From: Rhodospirillaceae bacterium
Lineage (GTDB): Bacteria; Pseudomonadota; Alphaproteobacteria; Rhodospirillales; Rhodospirillaceae
Reading direction: 5' to 3'
Length of the DNA stretch: 64,000 nt
Assembly (NCBI GenBank): GCA_040219235.1
Contig: JAVJSV010000011.1
Span: 1,269,103 to 1,333,102, forward strand
In this document: positions 8,205 through 16,601 of the stretch, piece by piece
Layout of the letters: each line of letters begins with the position of its first letter
Numbering within the stretch: the first letter of the stretch is position 1
Translations under genes and position numbers: made by a program
Notes under the pieces: generated by a model
What the model was told of the DNA's origin: nothing
Seen by the model: only the letters and a program-made list of their open reading frames with translations
Databases searched by the model: none

Positions 8205-9755
8205 CTACAGCAGCGCGTTGACCACCAGAAACAGAACCCCGGCCAGCACCGCTGAGGCTGGCACCGTCACCACCCAGGCGGCGGCGATGCCAAGCAAATG
8301 GCGTCGCCTAACCAGCCTTCGCTTACGGGCTTTAGCCCAGCGGTTAAAGGCTAAATCCGAGCTGTCCGGGGCTTCCAGCATGGCGGGCTCTGTCCCCTTA
8401 GGGCTGGCGCGGTTGAACTGTCGATTGACGATAAATTCGCGCAGAAACCCAACGCCGAACACCCCGCCAACGGCAATGTGGGTTGAACTGACGGGGAGGC
8501 CGAAGCCAGACGCGATAATCACCGTCAAGGCCGCGGACAAGGCCACGCAAAAGGCACGAATGGGATCAAGTTTTGTGATCTTCTCGCCAACGATTTTGAT
8601 GATCTTAGGACCAAACAAGAGAAGTCCGATCGAAATGCCTATCGCGCCGATGGCGAGAATCCAAAGCGGTAAGGTAACCTGACCTGCAACGCCTCCGCTC
8701 GTCACGGCATTGACGATCGCCGCCAGCGGACCGACGGCGTTGGCGACATCATTTGAGCCATGTGCGAAAGACAATAAAGCCGCAGCGCAGATCAATGGAC
8801 TGCGAAACAACTGCCCCACCGCTTTGCGCGAATTTTCAATACGGCTGGTATCTCTTAAGGCTGAAAATCGAATCAGGCCATAGGCGATGCCAAAGGCAGT
8901 GCTTCCAATCAACACAAGAGCCCACACTTCAGGCTGCCATAATTTCTTTAAACCCTTAGTCACCAGATACACGGAAAACGCCGCGGCCATGATTCCCACC
9001 AACATCGGGATCCATCTCTGCGCCGCCGCCACTTTGTCTGTTTTAAAGAGCACTGCAAATTTGATGAAGGTCAGAAAAGTGGCTGCGATAACGCCTCCTA
9101 AAAACGGCGAGATAATCCAACTTGCCGCAATCGCTGACATGACGGGCCAATCAACGGCGGTGAGCCCTGCCGCTGCGATGCCAGCCCCCATAACCCCGCC
9201 GACAATTGAGTGTGTGGTCGACACCGGCGCGCCGATTAAGGTTGAAAGATTCACCCATAGGGCTGCCGCCAGCAGCGCGGCCAGCATGGCTGCGATGAAG
9301 GTGTCTTGATCTGCAAAAGACTCCGGACTAACGATCCCCTTAGAGATTGTATTCACCACATCGCCACCGGCAATCAGCGCCCCGGCCGCTTCGAAGGTGG
9401 CCGCAATAATCAAGGCGCCAGCCATTGTTAAAGCCTTTGAGCCTACTGCCGGACCCACATTATTGGCGACGTCATTGGCGCCAATGTTCATGGCCATGTA
9501 CGCGCCGACAATGGAGGCAATAGCGATCACGGCGTAGCCGTCCGATGACCCCGATTGCAGGTAAGTGTAGAGCCACACGGCCAGAACGAACAGCAGCCCG
9601 AAGCCCATATCAAGGCTTTTCAAGCCGGCATAGTTCGCGGCCTTCTCTAGCTGGACAATGCGTTTCAGATCTTTATCGATCGCCGTTTTCTTGGGTGTTT
9701 TTTGTAGGGGCCCTGGGGGAGGCGTGAGCAATGACATCGGGGAATAATCGCCCAT
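8205..9755 (-). CDS. PiT-family inorganic phosphate transporter
   Basis: Inner-membrane low-affinity phosphate/cation symporter of 516 residues. Both PD001131-type signature repeats are present: GANDVANNVGPAVGSKALT near residue 93 and GSNDVANAVGPLAAIVNA near residue 335, in inverted halves, each followed by GAPVSTTHSIVGG- or GLPVSSTHIAVGG-type loops. The protein has roughly 10-12 hydrophobic segments. An extended cytoplasmic N-terminus (about 45 residues, Pro/Lys-rich) and a basic linker before the last helix (KARKRRLVRRRH) make it longer than E. coli PitA. No PhoU-like or DUF47 gene adjoins. Starts at 9755 or 9737 are equally plausible. Confidence 0.92.
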   Translation of the reverse strand: MGDYSPMSLLTPPPGPLQKTPKKTAIDKDLKRIVQLEKAANYAGLKSLDMGFGLLFVLAVWLYTYLQSGSSDGYAVIAIASIVGAYMAMNIGANDVANNVGPAVGSKALTMAGALIIAATFEAAGALIAGGDVVNTISKGIVSPESFADQDTFIAAMLAALLAAALWVNLSTLIGAPVSTTHSIVGGVMGAGIAAAGLTAVDWPVMSAIAASWIISPFLGGVIAATFLTFIKFAVLFKTDKVAAAQRWIPMLVGIMAAAFSVYLVTKGLKKLWQPEVWALVLIGSTAFGIAYGLIRFSALRDTSRIENSRKAVGQLFRSPLICAAALLSFAHGSNDVANAVGPLAAIVNAVTSGGVAGQVTLPLWILAIGAIGISIGLLLFGPKIIKIVGEKITKLDPIRAFCVALSAALTVIIASGFGLPVSSTHIAVGGVFGVGFLREFIVNRQFNRASPKGTEPAMLEAPDSSDLAFNRWAKARKRRLVRRRHLLGIAAAWVVTVPASAVLAGVLFLVVNALL

Positions 9756-9830
9756 CTATACAGTGAAGATTTGGGGGTGAGTCATAAATCTGTAATAATT
9801 ATGAAACAGAAGTTGCGATGTTTAGGCGGT

Positions 9831-10283
9831 ATGGTCAATGTCCAGTCAACAAAACGGCCCAGAATGTTAGGATTACTTCGCTTTCGGCAGTGCGCCGCTT
9901 TGCCATTCCAAGAGGGAAAGGAGGGACGGAGGTTCTTGCTTATTACCTCGCTGGATACGCGCCGATGGATTATTCCCAAAGGGAATGTCGAGCCTGGGTT
10001 GTCAGCGCGCGAGTCTGCTGAATTAGAGGCCTTCGAAGAGGCCGGAGTGATCGGCAAGCTGCATTATGCCAGCGTCGGTTCATACACGTATCATAAAGAA
10101 ATTGGCGACGAAGCGCTGTTGCATCGCGTCAAAGTGTTTCCGCTCGAAGTGAAGCAGGAATTAAAAGACTATCCCCATTTTCAAAAACGCGAACGCATGT
10201 GGATGGGGGGCGATAAAGCGGCCGGGCTGGTCGACGAACCAGATCTCAAAAAAATGATCTTACGGTTTTCTGATTGGTCTTAG
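9831..10283 (+). CDS. Nudix hydrolase with a degenerate Nudix box
   Basis: A 150-residue Nudix-fold protein. The PKGNVEPG motif is followed by a Nudix box reading G-x5-L-x7-LEAFEEAGV, in which the first Glu and the Arg of the canonical GX5EX7REUXEEXGU are Leu. The metal-binding EExG core is intact. This pattern fits the proteobacterial subfamily with PKG...EEAG signatures, whose substrates (diphosphate-linked compounds) are poorly defined. ATG 9831 is chosen because an AGG lies 5 nt upstream. A TTG at 9771 is in frame but nearly touches the divergent phosphate transporter gene. Confidence 0.8.
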   Translation: MVNVQSTKRPRMLGLLRFRQCAALPFQEGKEGRRFLLITSLDTRRWIIPKGNVEPGLSARESAELEAFEEAGVIGKLHYASVGSYTYHKEIGDEALLHRVKVFPLEVKQELKDYPHFQKRERMWMGGDKAAGLVDEPDLKKMILRFSDWS

Positions 10284-10311
10284 CCAGCTTCACCCCAGCG
10301 TTGCGAAAGGT

Positions 10312-11607
10312 TTACCAACGTGTGCCGACCCCTACTCTGAACCGCGTGTCTTTCTGATCAAAGCCAAGCAGGCTCTCGCTGTAGCCGCTGATAAACTGGG
10401 CGTGCAGGTTTGGCGTGAACAATTTCTGGATGAAGGGAAACGGTGTCGTCGCGTCAATCTGTAACGTGGCTTTTTCCTGCGCATCGCCTTTGCGCAGGGA
10501 TGCCATGAGACCTAAACCACTCTGCCGACGTTCATTCCGTTGCATCAAACGCACGGCTATTTCTGCATGGCCACGGAAATCGTCAATGTCTGGGTTGTCA
10601 GCCGTGCTGCCCACATACATCCATGTTTTTGGCTTCACGGATAATTCCCACCACTCGCACTCCCGGCAGCCTTGGGCGGGCCGTTCAAAGTCATATACAA
10701 ATTCGGGCTGAACATAGGCGTAGTTCAAACTGCGTGAGGCCAGGCCGTCTTGTCCGTTGGACTCATGCATAAACCCGACGCGCACATGGCGCAGGCCGAG
10801 GCCCGGGAAAATGAGATCTTCCGGATGAGAGGGATCACCGATGTCGAAAAAAAGCTCTGGCTTATAAGAGGAATCCCGGAACGGCTTGGACGCGGAATCA
10901 AAGTCCCAAAACGACAATTGCGTATAGGCGACGTTCAGGTTTTGCAGCCAGCGCAAGGGGGAGGTGTCCTTAATATTGTGAAACAGCCGGTATTTGAAAC
11001 TGATCTGGAATTTGACCTCGTCAGGATTGAGACCATAAACAAAGTACATCGGCTCATGGATGCCAAAGGGCGCATCCTCAGTGGGCTGGTAGACGTCATC
11101 GACAGCGGCCGAGATCGTTTCGATCACCGATCCCTCATCCGTGGCTGCGTTTGCGGAAGTCAGTGTCAATTCTGTAGAGGGCGCGCGCACAGCCCGCGCG
11201 GATTGCGTCGCAGGTGAGGCGACCTCGACCAGGACAACCGGTTTTTCCGGCAGATCGACTTCCAGTCTCGCGAATCCGGTCCAGGCGGCTGGCACCGTTA
11301 ATTCGTAGGTCTGGGTCACGAAGGCTCCAGGAGAGAGCGTCTGAGTGGCGGGAGTTGATGCATTCACGCGGGTTAATTGGCCCCGTATGCTGTCCGTGCC
11401 GCCGCTCAGCACGTAAGACACGCGGCCAGGAATCTTGACCTCAAGCGGAGCATCTGACGGATTCGTAAACATCACGTCCACGGACGTGACTTCCCCGGGC
11501 CATAGCAGTCCATCGGGCGCGATCAAAATGGCCTTTGCTGTGGTCTCGGCGACTGCGGGATAGGCCATAAAGAGGCCAAACACCATACTTATGAGAAAGC
11601 GACGCAT
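10312..11607 (-). CDS. pldA: Outer-membrane phospholipase A (OMPLA family)
   Basis: A 431-residue exported protein with signal peptide MRRFLISMVFGLFMAYPAVA. The catalytic region near residue 281 reads HESNG...SRSLN, giving His, Ser two residues later and Asn twelve after that. This is the spacing of the OMPLA triad His142-Ser144-Asn156 of E. coli. An N-terminal domain of about 130 residues, with a beta-sandwich look, precedes the 12-strand barrel domain and makes the protein much longer than E. coli PldA. The start is ATG 11607, with GGAG 8 nt upstream. The role is hydrolysis of acyl chains of misplaced outer-leaflet phospholipids. Confidence 0.85.
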   Translation of the reverse strand: MRRFLISMVFGLFMAYPAVAETTAKAILIAPDGLLWPGEVTSVDVMFTNPSDAPLEVKIPGRVSYVLSGGTDSIRGQLTRVNASTPATQTLSPGAFVTQTYELTVPAAWTGFARLEVDLPEKPVVLVEVASPATQSARAVRAPSTELTLTSANAATDEGSVIETISAAVDDVYQPTEDAPFGIHEPMYFVYGLNPDEVKFQISFKYRLFHNIKDTSPLRWLQNLNVAYTQLSFWDFDSASKPFRDSSYKPELFFDIGDPSHPEDLIFPGLGLRHVRVGFMHESNGQDGLASRSLNYAYVQPEFVYDFERPAQGCRECEWWELSVKPKTWMYVGSTADNPDIDDFRGHAEIAVRLMQRNERRQSGLGLMASLRKGDAQEKATLQIDATTPFPFIQKLFTPNLHAQFISGYSESLLGFDQKDTRFRVGVGTRW

Positions 11608-11713
11608 CTCATTGTCTCCAATTTTCAGGAAGCAAAGTGCTTCAGGATTTATGTGCGGCAAATAGTCGGGGACTATTTAAACGATGATGAGCGTTAACTG
11701 TTGCGTTAAATGA

Positions 11714-12178
11714 TTATTCTTTTTTGGCCGCCACGGCTTCAAGCTCAATCAACACCTCTGGTAAGGCCAGCGCTTTGACATAGACCAAGGTGCCGGCTTG
11801 CGTGCCGCCCGGATTGTATTTCTGGCCTGCTTTGACAATCGCACCAATATCAGCCGGGTTGATCATATACAGATTGGTTTTCACCACATCGCTCCAGTCC
11901 ATGCCTGCGTCTTTCAAGGTTTGTTCGACTTTGGCGTAAACAATATCTGCCTGGGTTTCGGCATCCGGCGGCGTGAAACCCTCAGCATCCGTCGCTGTTT
12001 GACCGCTGATGAACAGGATGCGTGAGCCTGGCGGAATTTCAACACTGCGCTGCGTGTAACCGCCGGTGGGATTGCGCACGATGTTTGTAGACGTTGTGTC
12101 GGCTGCTGACGCGGCACACGCCATACAGGTGACGGCCACTGCGGCAAGCGTTGTGGTGAGTGAAGAAGTCTGAGGCAC
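11714..12178 (-). CDS. Exported RidA/YjgF-family protein
   Basis: A 154-residue RidA-fold protein. It carries a clear signal peptide (ending ACAASAADT), whereas canonical RidA enamine/imine deaminases are cytoplasmic. Family landmarks are RILFISGQTATDAEG, the central VYAKVEQTLKDAGMDWSDVVKTNLYM and the end VLIELEAVAA. The Arg105-equivalent position of active RidA is not preserved in an obvious way (YVKALALPEVLIELE), so deaminase activity is uncertain. GTG 12178 is the start, with AAAGGAT upstream. It is divergent from the oligopeptide-binding protein at 12335. Confidence 0.85.
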   Translation of the reverse strand: MPQTSSLTTTLAAVAVTCMACAASAADTTSTNIVRNPTGGYTQRSVEIPPGSRILFISGQTATDAEGFTPPDAETQADIVYAKVEQTLKDAGMDWSDVVKTNLYMINPADIGAIVKAGQKYNPGGTQAGTLVYVKALALPEVLIELEAVAAKKE

Positions 12179-12334
12179 GGCTTATCCTTTCAATAGGTTT
12201 TGAGATGCGCCAAGGATGACGTGTTCAAGGGTGAGGGAGCTTTGTCTGCCCGTCAACCGAATCACCTTGACACAAACGCCTGTCCAACCGGTATGGTTCG
12301 CCGCAACCCATCTTTCACCCTGCGGAGCGACTGC

Positions 12335-13924
12335 ATGTTTGTCCTGCGATCTGTTTTTCTGGCTGTGATTCTCTCAATCGTCGGCATGAGTCCTGCGTTT
12401 GCCGAAGCTGTGCTGCATCGGGGAAATGGCACAGAGCCGGACACTTTGGACCCGCATCGCGCGGCCAGCGTTTGGGAACACGACATCATTGCCGACATGT
12501 TTTTGGGCCTCACCGCAAAAAATGCAAAAGGCGACGTTGTTCCGGGTTCGGCGGAAAGCTGGACCGTCAGCGAAGATGGTTTGGTTTATACCTTCACGCT
12601 GCGGGACAATCTGTTTTGGTCAGACGGGGTGCCGGTTAAGGCCAGCGATGTGGTGTTCGGCTTCCGCCGCATTCTCAATCCCATGACCGCCGCGCGCTAT
12701 GCGTCTCTTCTCTATCAAGTCAAAAACGCCTATGCCGTTAACACCGGCGAGATGGACCCAACAGATGCAGGCGTGCGGGCCATCGACGCTCAAACCGTTG
12801 AAATAACCCTGGAGAGTCCGGCGCCGTTTTTGCCTGAACTCTTAACCCACTACACCACCTACCCCATCCCCCAGCATGTGGTCGAGGAGCATGGCGATGA
12901 CTGGGTGCGTCCCGGCAACATGGTGTCCAACGGGGCCTATGTATTGCAGGAGTGGGTGTCGAACGGCCACGTTAAAGTGACCAAGAACCCGCTATTTTAT
13001 GACGCAGATAACGTCGCCATCGACACGGTCTACTTTTATCCCATTGAGGACAGTCGCACGGCTGTCAAAATGTTTAAGTCCGGCGAACTGGACATGAACA
13101 TCACCACCGGTGCGTTTCCGGCGGCGCAGCTGGAAGACCTGCTGAAAGAACTTCCGGGCGAGGCGCGGGTGTATCCCTATCTCAGTTCCAGTTATATGCC
13201 GCTGAACGTGACGCGTCCGCCATTTGATGACGTGCGGGTGCGCAAAGCCGTCTCCATGCTGATCGACCGCGGCATCATCAATCAGCGCGTGGTCGCCGTT
13301 GGCAATATCTCTGCCTATTCCTTGGTGCCGCCGCTGACCGCCAATTATCAGGCCGGTGCGCAACTGGATTTTGCAGGATTGTCTATGGAGGCCAGAACCG
13401 AAGACGCCAAACGCCTGCTCGCCGAGGCTGGTTACGATGATAGCAATCCGCTGACGTTCGATCTGATCTACCGCAATTCCTACGACAATGGCCGACGGAT
13501 TTCCGCCATTGCGGCGATGCTGCGGCGTGCGGGTGTGATCGCCGATGTTGTGGCCATGGAAGCCCGCGTAACCTATGCACGGATGGAGCAGCGCGATTAT
13601 CAGATGGGCGATGGCGGCTGGGTCGCTGACTACAACGATCCCTATAATTTCTTGTATCTGCTGATGTGTGAAGCGGGCCCACTCAACTGGGCTGGGTACT
13701 GCAACCCGGACTATGATGCGCTGATTAACCAAGCGGCGAAAACTTTGGATATGGTCGAGCGGGCGCGCCTGATGTCAGAGGCGGAGCAACTGATGCTCAA
13801 CGACCACCCCATCATCCCGATGGATTTCAGCACCCATCGCAATCTGGTGTCCAAGCGCATCGCCGGCTTTGAAGACAACATCACCAACACCCACCGGACC
13901 CGGTATTTATCGTTTAAAGATTAG
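12335..13924 (+). CDS. Oligopeptide ABC transporter substrate-binding protein (SBP_bac_5)
   Basis: A 529-residue periplasmic binding protein of the OppA/MppA type. The signal peptide MFVLRSVFLAVILSIVGMSPAFA precedes LHRGNGTEPDTLDPHRA, the standard opening of the family; EDGLVYTFTLRDNLFWSDGVPV and DWVRPGNMVSNGAYVL follow. ATG 12335 is chosen because GGAG lies 8 nt upstream and it places the signal peptide at the N-terminus. No permease or ATPase gene adjoins, so it either shares another Opp/Dpp transporter or acts in murein-peptide recycling. Confidence 0.9.
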   Translation: MFVLRSVFLAVILSIVGMSPAFAEAVLHRGNGTEPDTLDPHRAASVWEHDIIADMFLGLTAKNAKGDVVPGSAESWTVSEDGLVYTFTLRDNLFWSDGVPVKASDVVFGFRRILNPMTAARYASLLYQVKNAYAVNTGEMDPTDAGVRAIDAQTVEITLESPAPFLPELLTHYTTYPIPQHVVEEHGDDWVRPGNMVSNGAYVLQEWVSNGHVKVTKNPLFYDADNVAIDTVYFYPIEDSRTAVKMFKSGELDMNITTGAFPAAQLEDLLKELPGEARVYPYLSSSYMPLNVTRPPFDDVRVRKAVSMLIDRGIINQRVVAVGNISAYSLVPPLTANYQAGAQLDFAGLSMEARTEDAKRLLAEAGYDDSNPLTFDLIYRNSYDNGRRISAIAAMLRRAGVIADVVAMEARVTYARMEQRDYQMGDGGWVADYNDPYNFLYLLMCEAGPLNWAGYCNPDYDALINQAAKTLDMVERARLMSEAEQLMLNDHPIIPMDFSTHRNLVSKRIAGFEDNITNTHRTRYLSFKD

Positions 13925-14058
13925 GTCCATCCCGGCCTTTCAAAACGCGGGTGGTCCGGACATGTGATCACGATCCTGTGTGATAGCGCGATGCTGATCG
14001 ACCTTGCACCGGGACTCAAGCCATAGTGGAGTCCGCTTTTTTGAAAGATGAGGCTGCC

Positions 14059-14712
14059 ATGATCCGCATGCTTAGCAAAACCCTTCCTGCAGTTGCTTTG
14101 GCTTTAGCGTTGGGCATGCCGTTCATGAGTCATGCGGTTGATGCTGAGATGCAGCGCGACGCCAACGAACGGGCCGCCCGTTTGGCCTTTGAATTGCGCA
14201 ATGATCCAGGCACCCCAGTTATCGGCAATCCCAACGGCGACGTCACCATTGTTGAATTTTTTGATTACCAGTGCCCGTATTGCAAGGCGGCGGAACCGCG
14301 CCTGAAAGAGTTGGTCAAACGGGATGGCAACATCAAGTTTGTGATCAAAGACTTTCCCATCCTCAGTGCAGTGTCTGTTGTGGCCTCAAAGGCGGCTTTG
14401 GCGGCGGACCTGCAAGGCAAGCACGAAGTGATTCACAACGCGCTCATGGATCACCGTGGTCAGCTTGATGAAGACCGGGTGTTTAAAATTGCCGAAAACG
14501 TTGGGTTGGATGTCGCCAAGCTGCGCCAGGATATGCAGTCTCCGGCAGTGACCGACCAGCTCATCGAAAACTTCAATCTGGCCCGCAAGCTCAAAATCTC
14601 AGTGGTGCCCGGTTACATCGTTGACGATAAAGTGCTGTCGGGGCTGTCGTCAGACACCGTCACCTCGGCCATCAACTTCGACCAGGAAGTCGCGGAAGCC
14701 CGCGCCAGATAG
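14059..14712 (+). CDS. DsbA-family thiol oxidoreductase (Com1-like)
   Basis: A 217-residue periplasmic thioredoxin-fold protein. A signal peptide ends near FMSHAVDA. The redox site FFDYQCPYCKAAEP (CPYC) follows VIGNPNGDVTIVEF, typical of the Com1/27-kDa antigen group of DsbA proteins. The cis-proline loop usually read as GTPxF/Y is KISVVPGYIV here. It probably oxidises or isomerises disulfides of exported proteins. ATG 14059 is preceded by GAGG at 5 nt; an in-frame start 33 nt upstream is less likely. It stands alone, with no DsbB partner nearby. Confidence 0.87.
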   Translation: MIRMLSKTLPAVALALALGMPFMSHAVDAEMQRDANERAARLAFELRNDPGTPVIGNPNGDVTIVEFFDYQCPYCKAAEPRLKELVKRDGNIKFVIKDFPILSAVSVVASKAALAADLQGKHEVIHNALMDHRGQLDEDRVFKIAENVGLDVAKLRQDMQSPAVTDQLIENFNLARKLKISVVPGYIVDDKVLSGLSSDTVTSAINFDQEVAEARAR

Positions 14713-14751
14713 CACCCACCAGATAACACCTGCCAGATAGAGCGTTTTCAG

Positions 14752-15483
14752 TTAGTCGTCCAAGCGCCGCACCCAGGACTGCCCTGGTTGGTCCGGGTCA
14801 GCAGTGCTGATCACCTTGACGTTGTGCCGCGCTCTGTATTCAGCTTGCTTAGCTTTAAAGTCAGAGCGCTCAATCCGTTTGTCCTGATACAGAATAAAGG
14901 CGCGCAGCCCGCCAACATCTTCGTCTTCATCATAAATGATCCCGAAGTTTTGCCGGAACCGGTGGTTGGGCGTCGTGAAGTTGAAATACATGCGGTAGGT
15001 GTCCACGCCGGTCTTTGCGCTGGGGCGCACGCGCACGCCATCGTCATCACCTAAGACTTTGTAAACCACAGACGGGTCATAAGCTCCTGAGCTATGGTCC
15101 ATCTGGATCTTGCCCAATGTACCATCCTCATCAACCAGTTCGCCTGTGGTGATGATGATCAGCTCAATCCCTTCGTCCTCGGCCATCAGGCCCTTGCCAT
15201 ACCGTGTGGTGGCAATGCCTGCCGGATAAAACCGGTGTTCGCTTTCGCGAAACTGCGTTCCGTCCAACTCGATATGGACCAGACTGTTATAGGACCGCAC
15301 CGTGTAGTCCATGTCCGCCGTAAAATAGGTGTTCTCGCTCGCCCACCATCCTGACATTTTTTGCCAGAACGGGAAGTCCGATAATTTTGCGTCTTGCGCA
15401 GAGGCGCTGCTGGTGAGAACCAGCAATCCAACTGCGGCGGCGTGAATAAATTTCATTCGAAAAACTTTCATTCGGCTAAGCAT
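14752..15483 (-). CDS. Exported protein of unknown function coupled to an alpha/beta-hydrolase-like gene
   Basis: I do not recognise this family. It is a 243-residue protein with an N-terminal hydrophobic segment ending SSASAQDA (signal peptide). The mature part is acidic and rich in predicted beta strands, with Trp/aromatic motifs such as FWQKMSGWWASENTYF near residue 39 and RFRQNFGIIYDEDEDVGG. A lipocalin-like barrel is conceivable but unproven. Its start overlaps the stop of the upstream hydrolase-like gene by 8 nt (ATGCTTAG), with no ribosome site visible, so it is probably translated by coupling. Co-expression suggests a shared periplasmic substrate. Confidence 0.75.
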   Translation of the reverse strand: MLSRMKVFRMKFIHAAAVGLLVLTSSASAQDAKLSDFPFWQKMSGWWASENTYFTADMDYTVRSYNSLVHIELDGTQFRESEHRFYPAGIATTRYGKGLMAEDEGIELIIITTGELVDEDGTLGKIQMDHSSGAYDPSVVYKVLGDDDGVRVRPSAKTGVDTYRMYFNFTTPNHRFRQNFGIIYDEDEDVGGLRAFILYQDKRIERSDFKAKQAEYRARHNVKVISTADPDQPGQSWVRRLDD

Positions 15484-16447
15484 CTAAAAATTTGATGACA
15501 GCAGCAGAGCGTTCCTCTTCTCTCGCCGTCACCGGCAGCACCAGATGCTCTGAGTTCGGCACCAGGGCTGCGGCTTCTTCCACCGATACATGCAACGGGT
15601 CCGCCCGATGCGCCATGCAGAAGGTCGGCACCGTCACCAGAGGCAAGCGCTCATGGGTTTTGTGGCGGAACACCGCATTGTAGCCTTTGTAATAATGATC
15701 GATCGCTTTCATCACTTCCATCACCCCGTTGTGCAAGGTGGCCGCTGGCCAGGGTTCTTTGCCCAGATAGTGCTCGGCATCGCGTTTGTAGTGCGGGAAG
15801 TACACGCCCATGTCTTTCATAAAGTTCCACGCCCAGATGAAGTGCTCGCCGTTCTCCTGCGGCTTCACTTTCGGGGCGTAGTTTTCCAGCATGTCAGCGG
15901 CCAGATCTGGATCAAACAAGGCCACGCCGTCGAACACCAGTTTGCGCACCCGGTCGGGATGGGCGATGGCAATTTCCATGCCCACGTTGGCGCCGGTATG
16001 ACTGCCGTACACATCCACCTTCTCCAGACCCAGCGCATCCCAAACGCGCACTACACTGTCAGCGTAGTACACCAGGTCCGGCTCTTCAGGCTCCGGTGGC
16101 ACAGACTCGCCGAAGCCCAAGGTGTCGGCGGCAATACAGCGGCGGGTTTGGCCCAGGATCGCCACCAAGTCACTCAGGCCTTTTGAGGAGCCCGGTCCCG
16201 CATGCATCATGTACAGGGGCAGGGGGCTGTCGTCGGTGTGTTCCCCGGCGTGACGGTAATGCACCAAGCCCTCTTTGATTCTGACAAACGCGCGATCGAC
16301 TTCCATGGCAGCATCTCCTGGTGTTGTATTCTGTTTTGAGTTCTGAGCAGCGGCGCGTGGGCTGACGGTGGTGGTTGCGGTGGCCGAGGTTGCGGCCGCC
16401 GCCGCTGTTGCCCCCATCATGGTCCGCCGTGTCAGTCGTGTCAGCAT
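15476..16447 (-). CDS. Tat-exported alpha/beta-hydrolase-fold protein with GSHTG elbow
   Basis: A 323-residue alpha/beta-hydrolase-fold protein with a Tat-like leader (TRRTMMGATAAAAATSA). The oxyanion region is MMHAGPGSSKG, the strand motif is ADTLGFGES, and the elbow is VDVYGSHTGANVGMEIA. The G-x-Nu-x-G nucleophile position is His, as in the protein at 5995. No clear catalytic His follows the last strand (SEHLVLPVTAREEER), though SEH could serve. The start is ATG 16447, with a GAGGAGAGGG ribosome site. It is divergent from a Tat-exported DUF1838 protein and coupled to the unknown secreted protein downstream. Confidence 0.8.
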   Translation of the reverse strand: MLTRLTRRTMMGATAAAAATSATATTTVSPRAAAQNSKQNTTPGDAAMEVDRAFVRIKEGLVHYRHAGEHTDDSPLPLYMMHAGPGSSKGLSDLVAILGQTRRCIAADTLGFGESVPPEPEEPDLVYYADSVVRVWDALGLEKVDVYGSHTGANVGMEIAIAHPDRVRKLVFDGVALFDPDLAADMLENYAPKVKPQENGEHFIWAWNFMKDMGVYFPHYKRDAEHYLGKEPWPAATLHNGVMEVMKAIDHYYKGYNAVFRHKTHERLPLVTVPTFCMAHRADPLHVSVEEAAALVPNSEHLVLPVTAREEERSAAVIKFLDA

Positions 16448-16601
16448 GAAACCCTCTCCTCGTGATGCCCCAGAATAGACGTATCTCTTGCGCTCAGGCC
16501 AGAGGTGGCTAGCTTGGGAACGTGCCGCGTTCATCGTGTGGCGCTTTACACGTCTTGCGCCATCAGCCTACAGTTTGTGTTTGATCGGGGGGAGGCCAGC
16601 T

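Noticed and set aside
12992..13732. 246-codon open frame opposite the oligopeptide-binding protein
   Set aside because: It lies entirely inside a clear SBP_bac_5 gene and has no domain signature.
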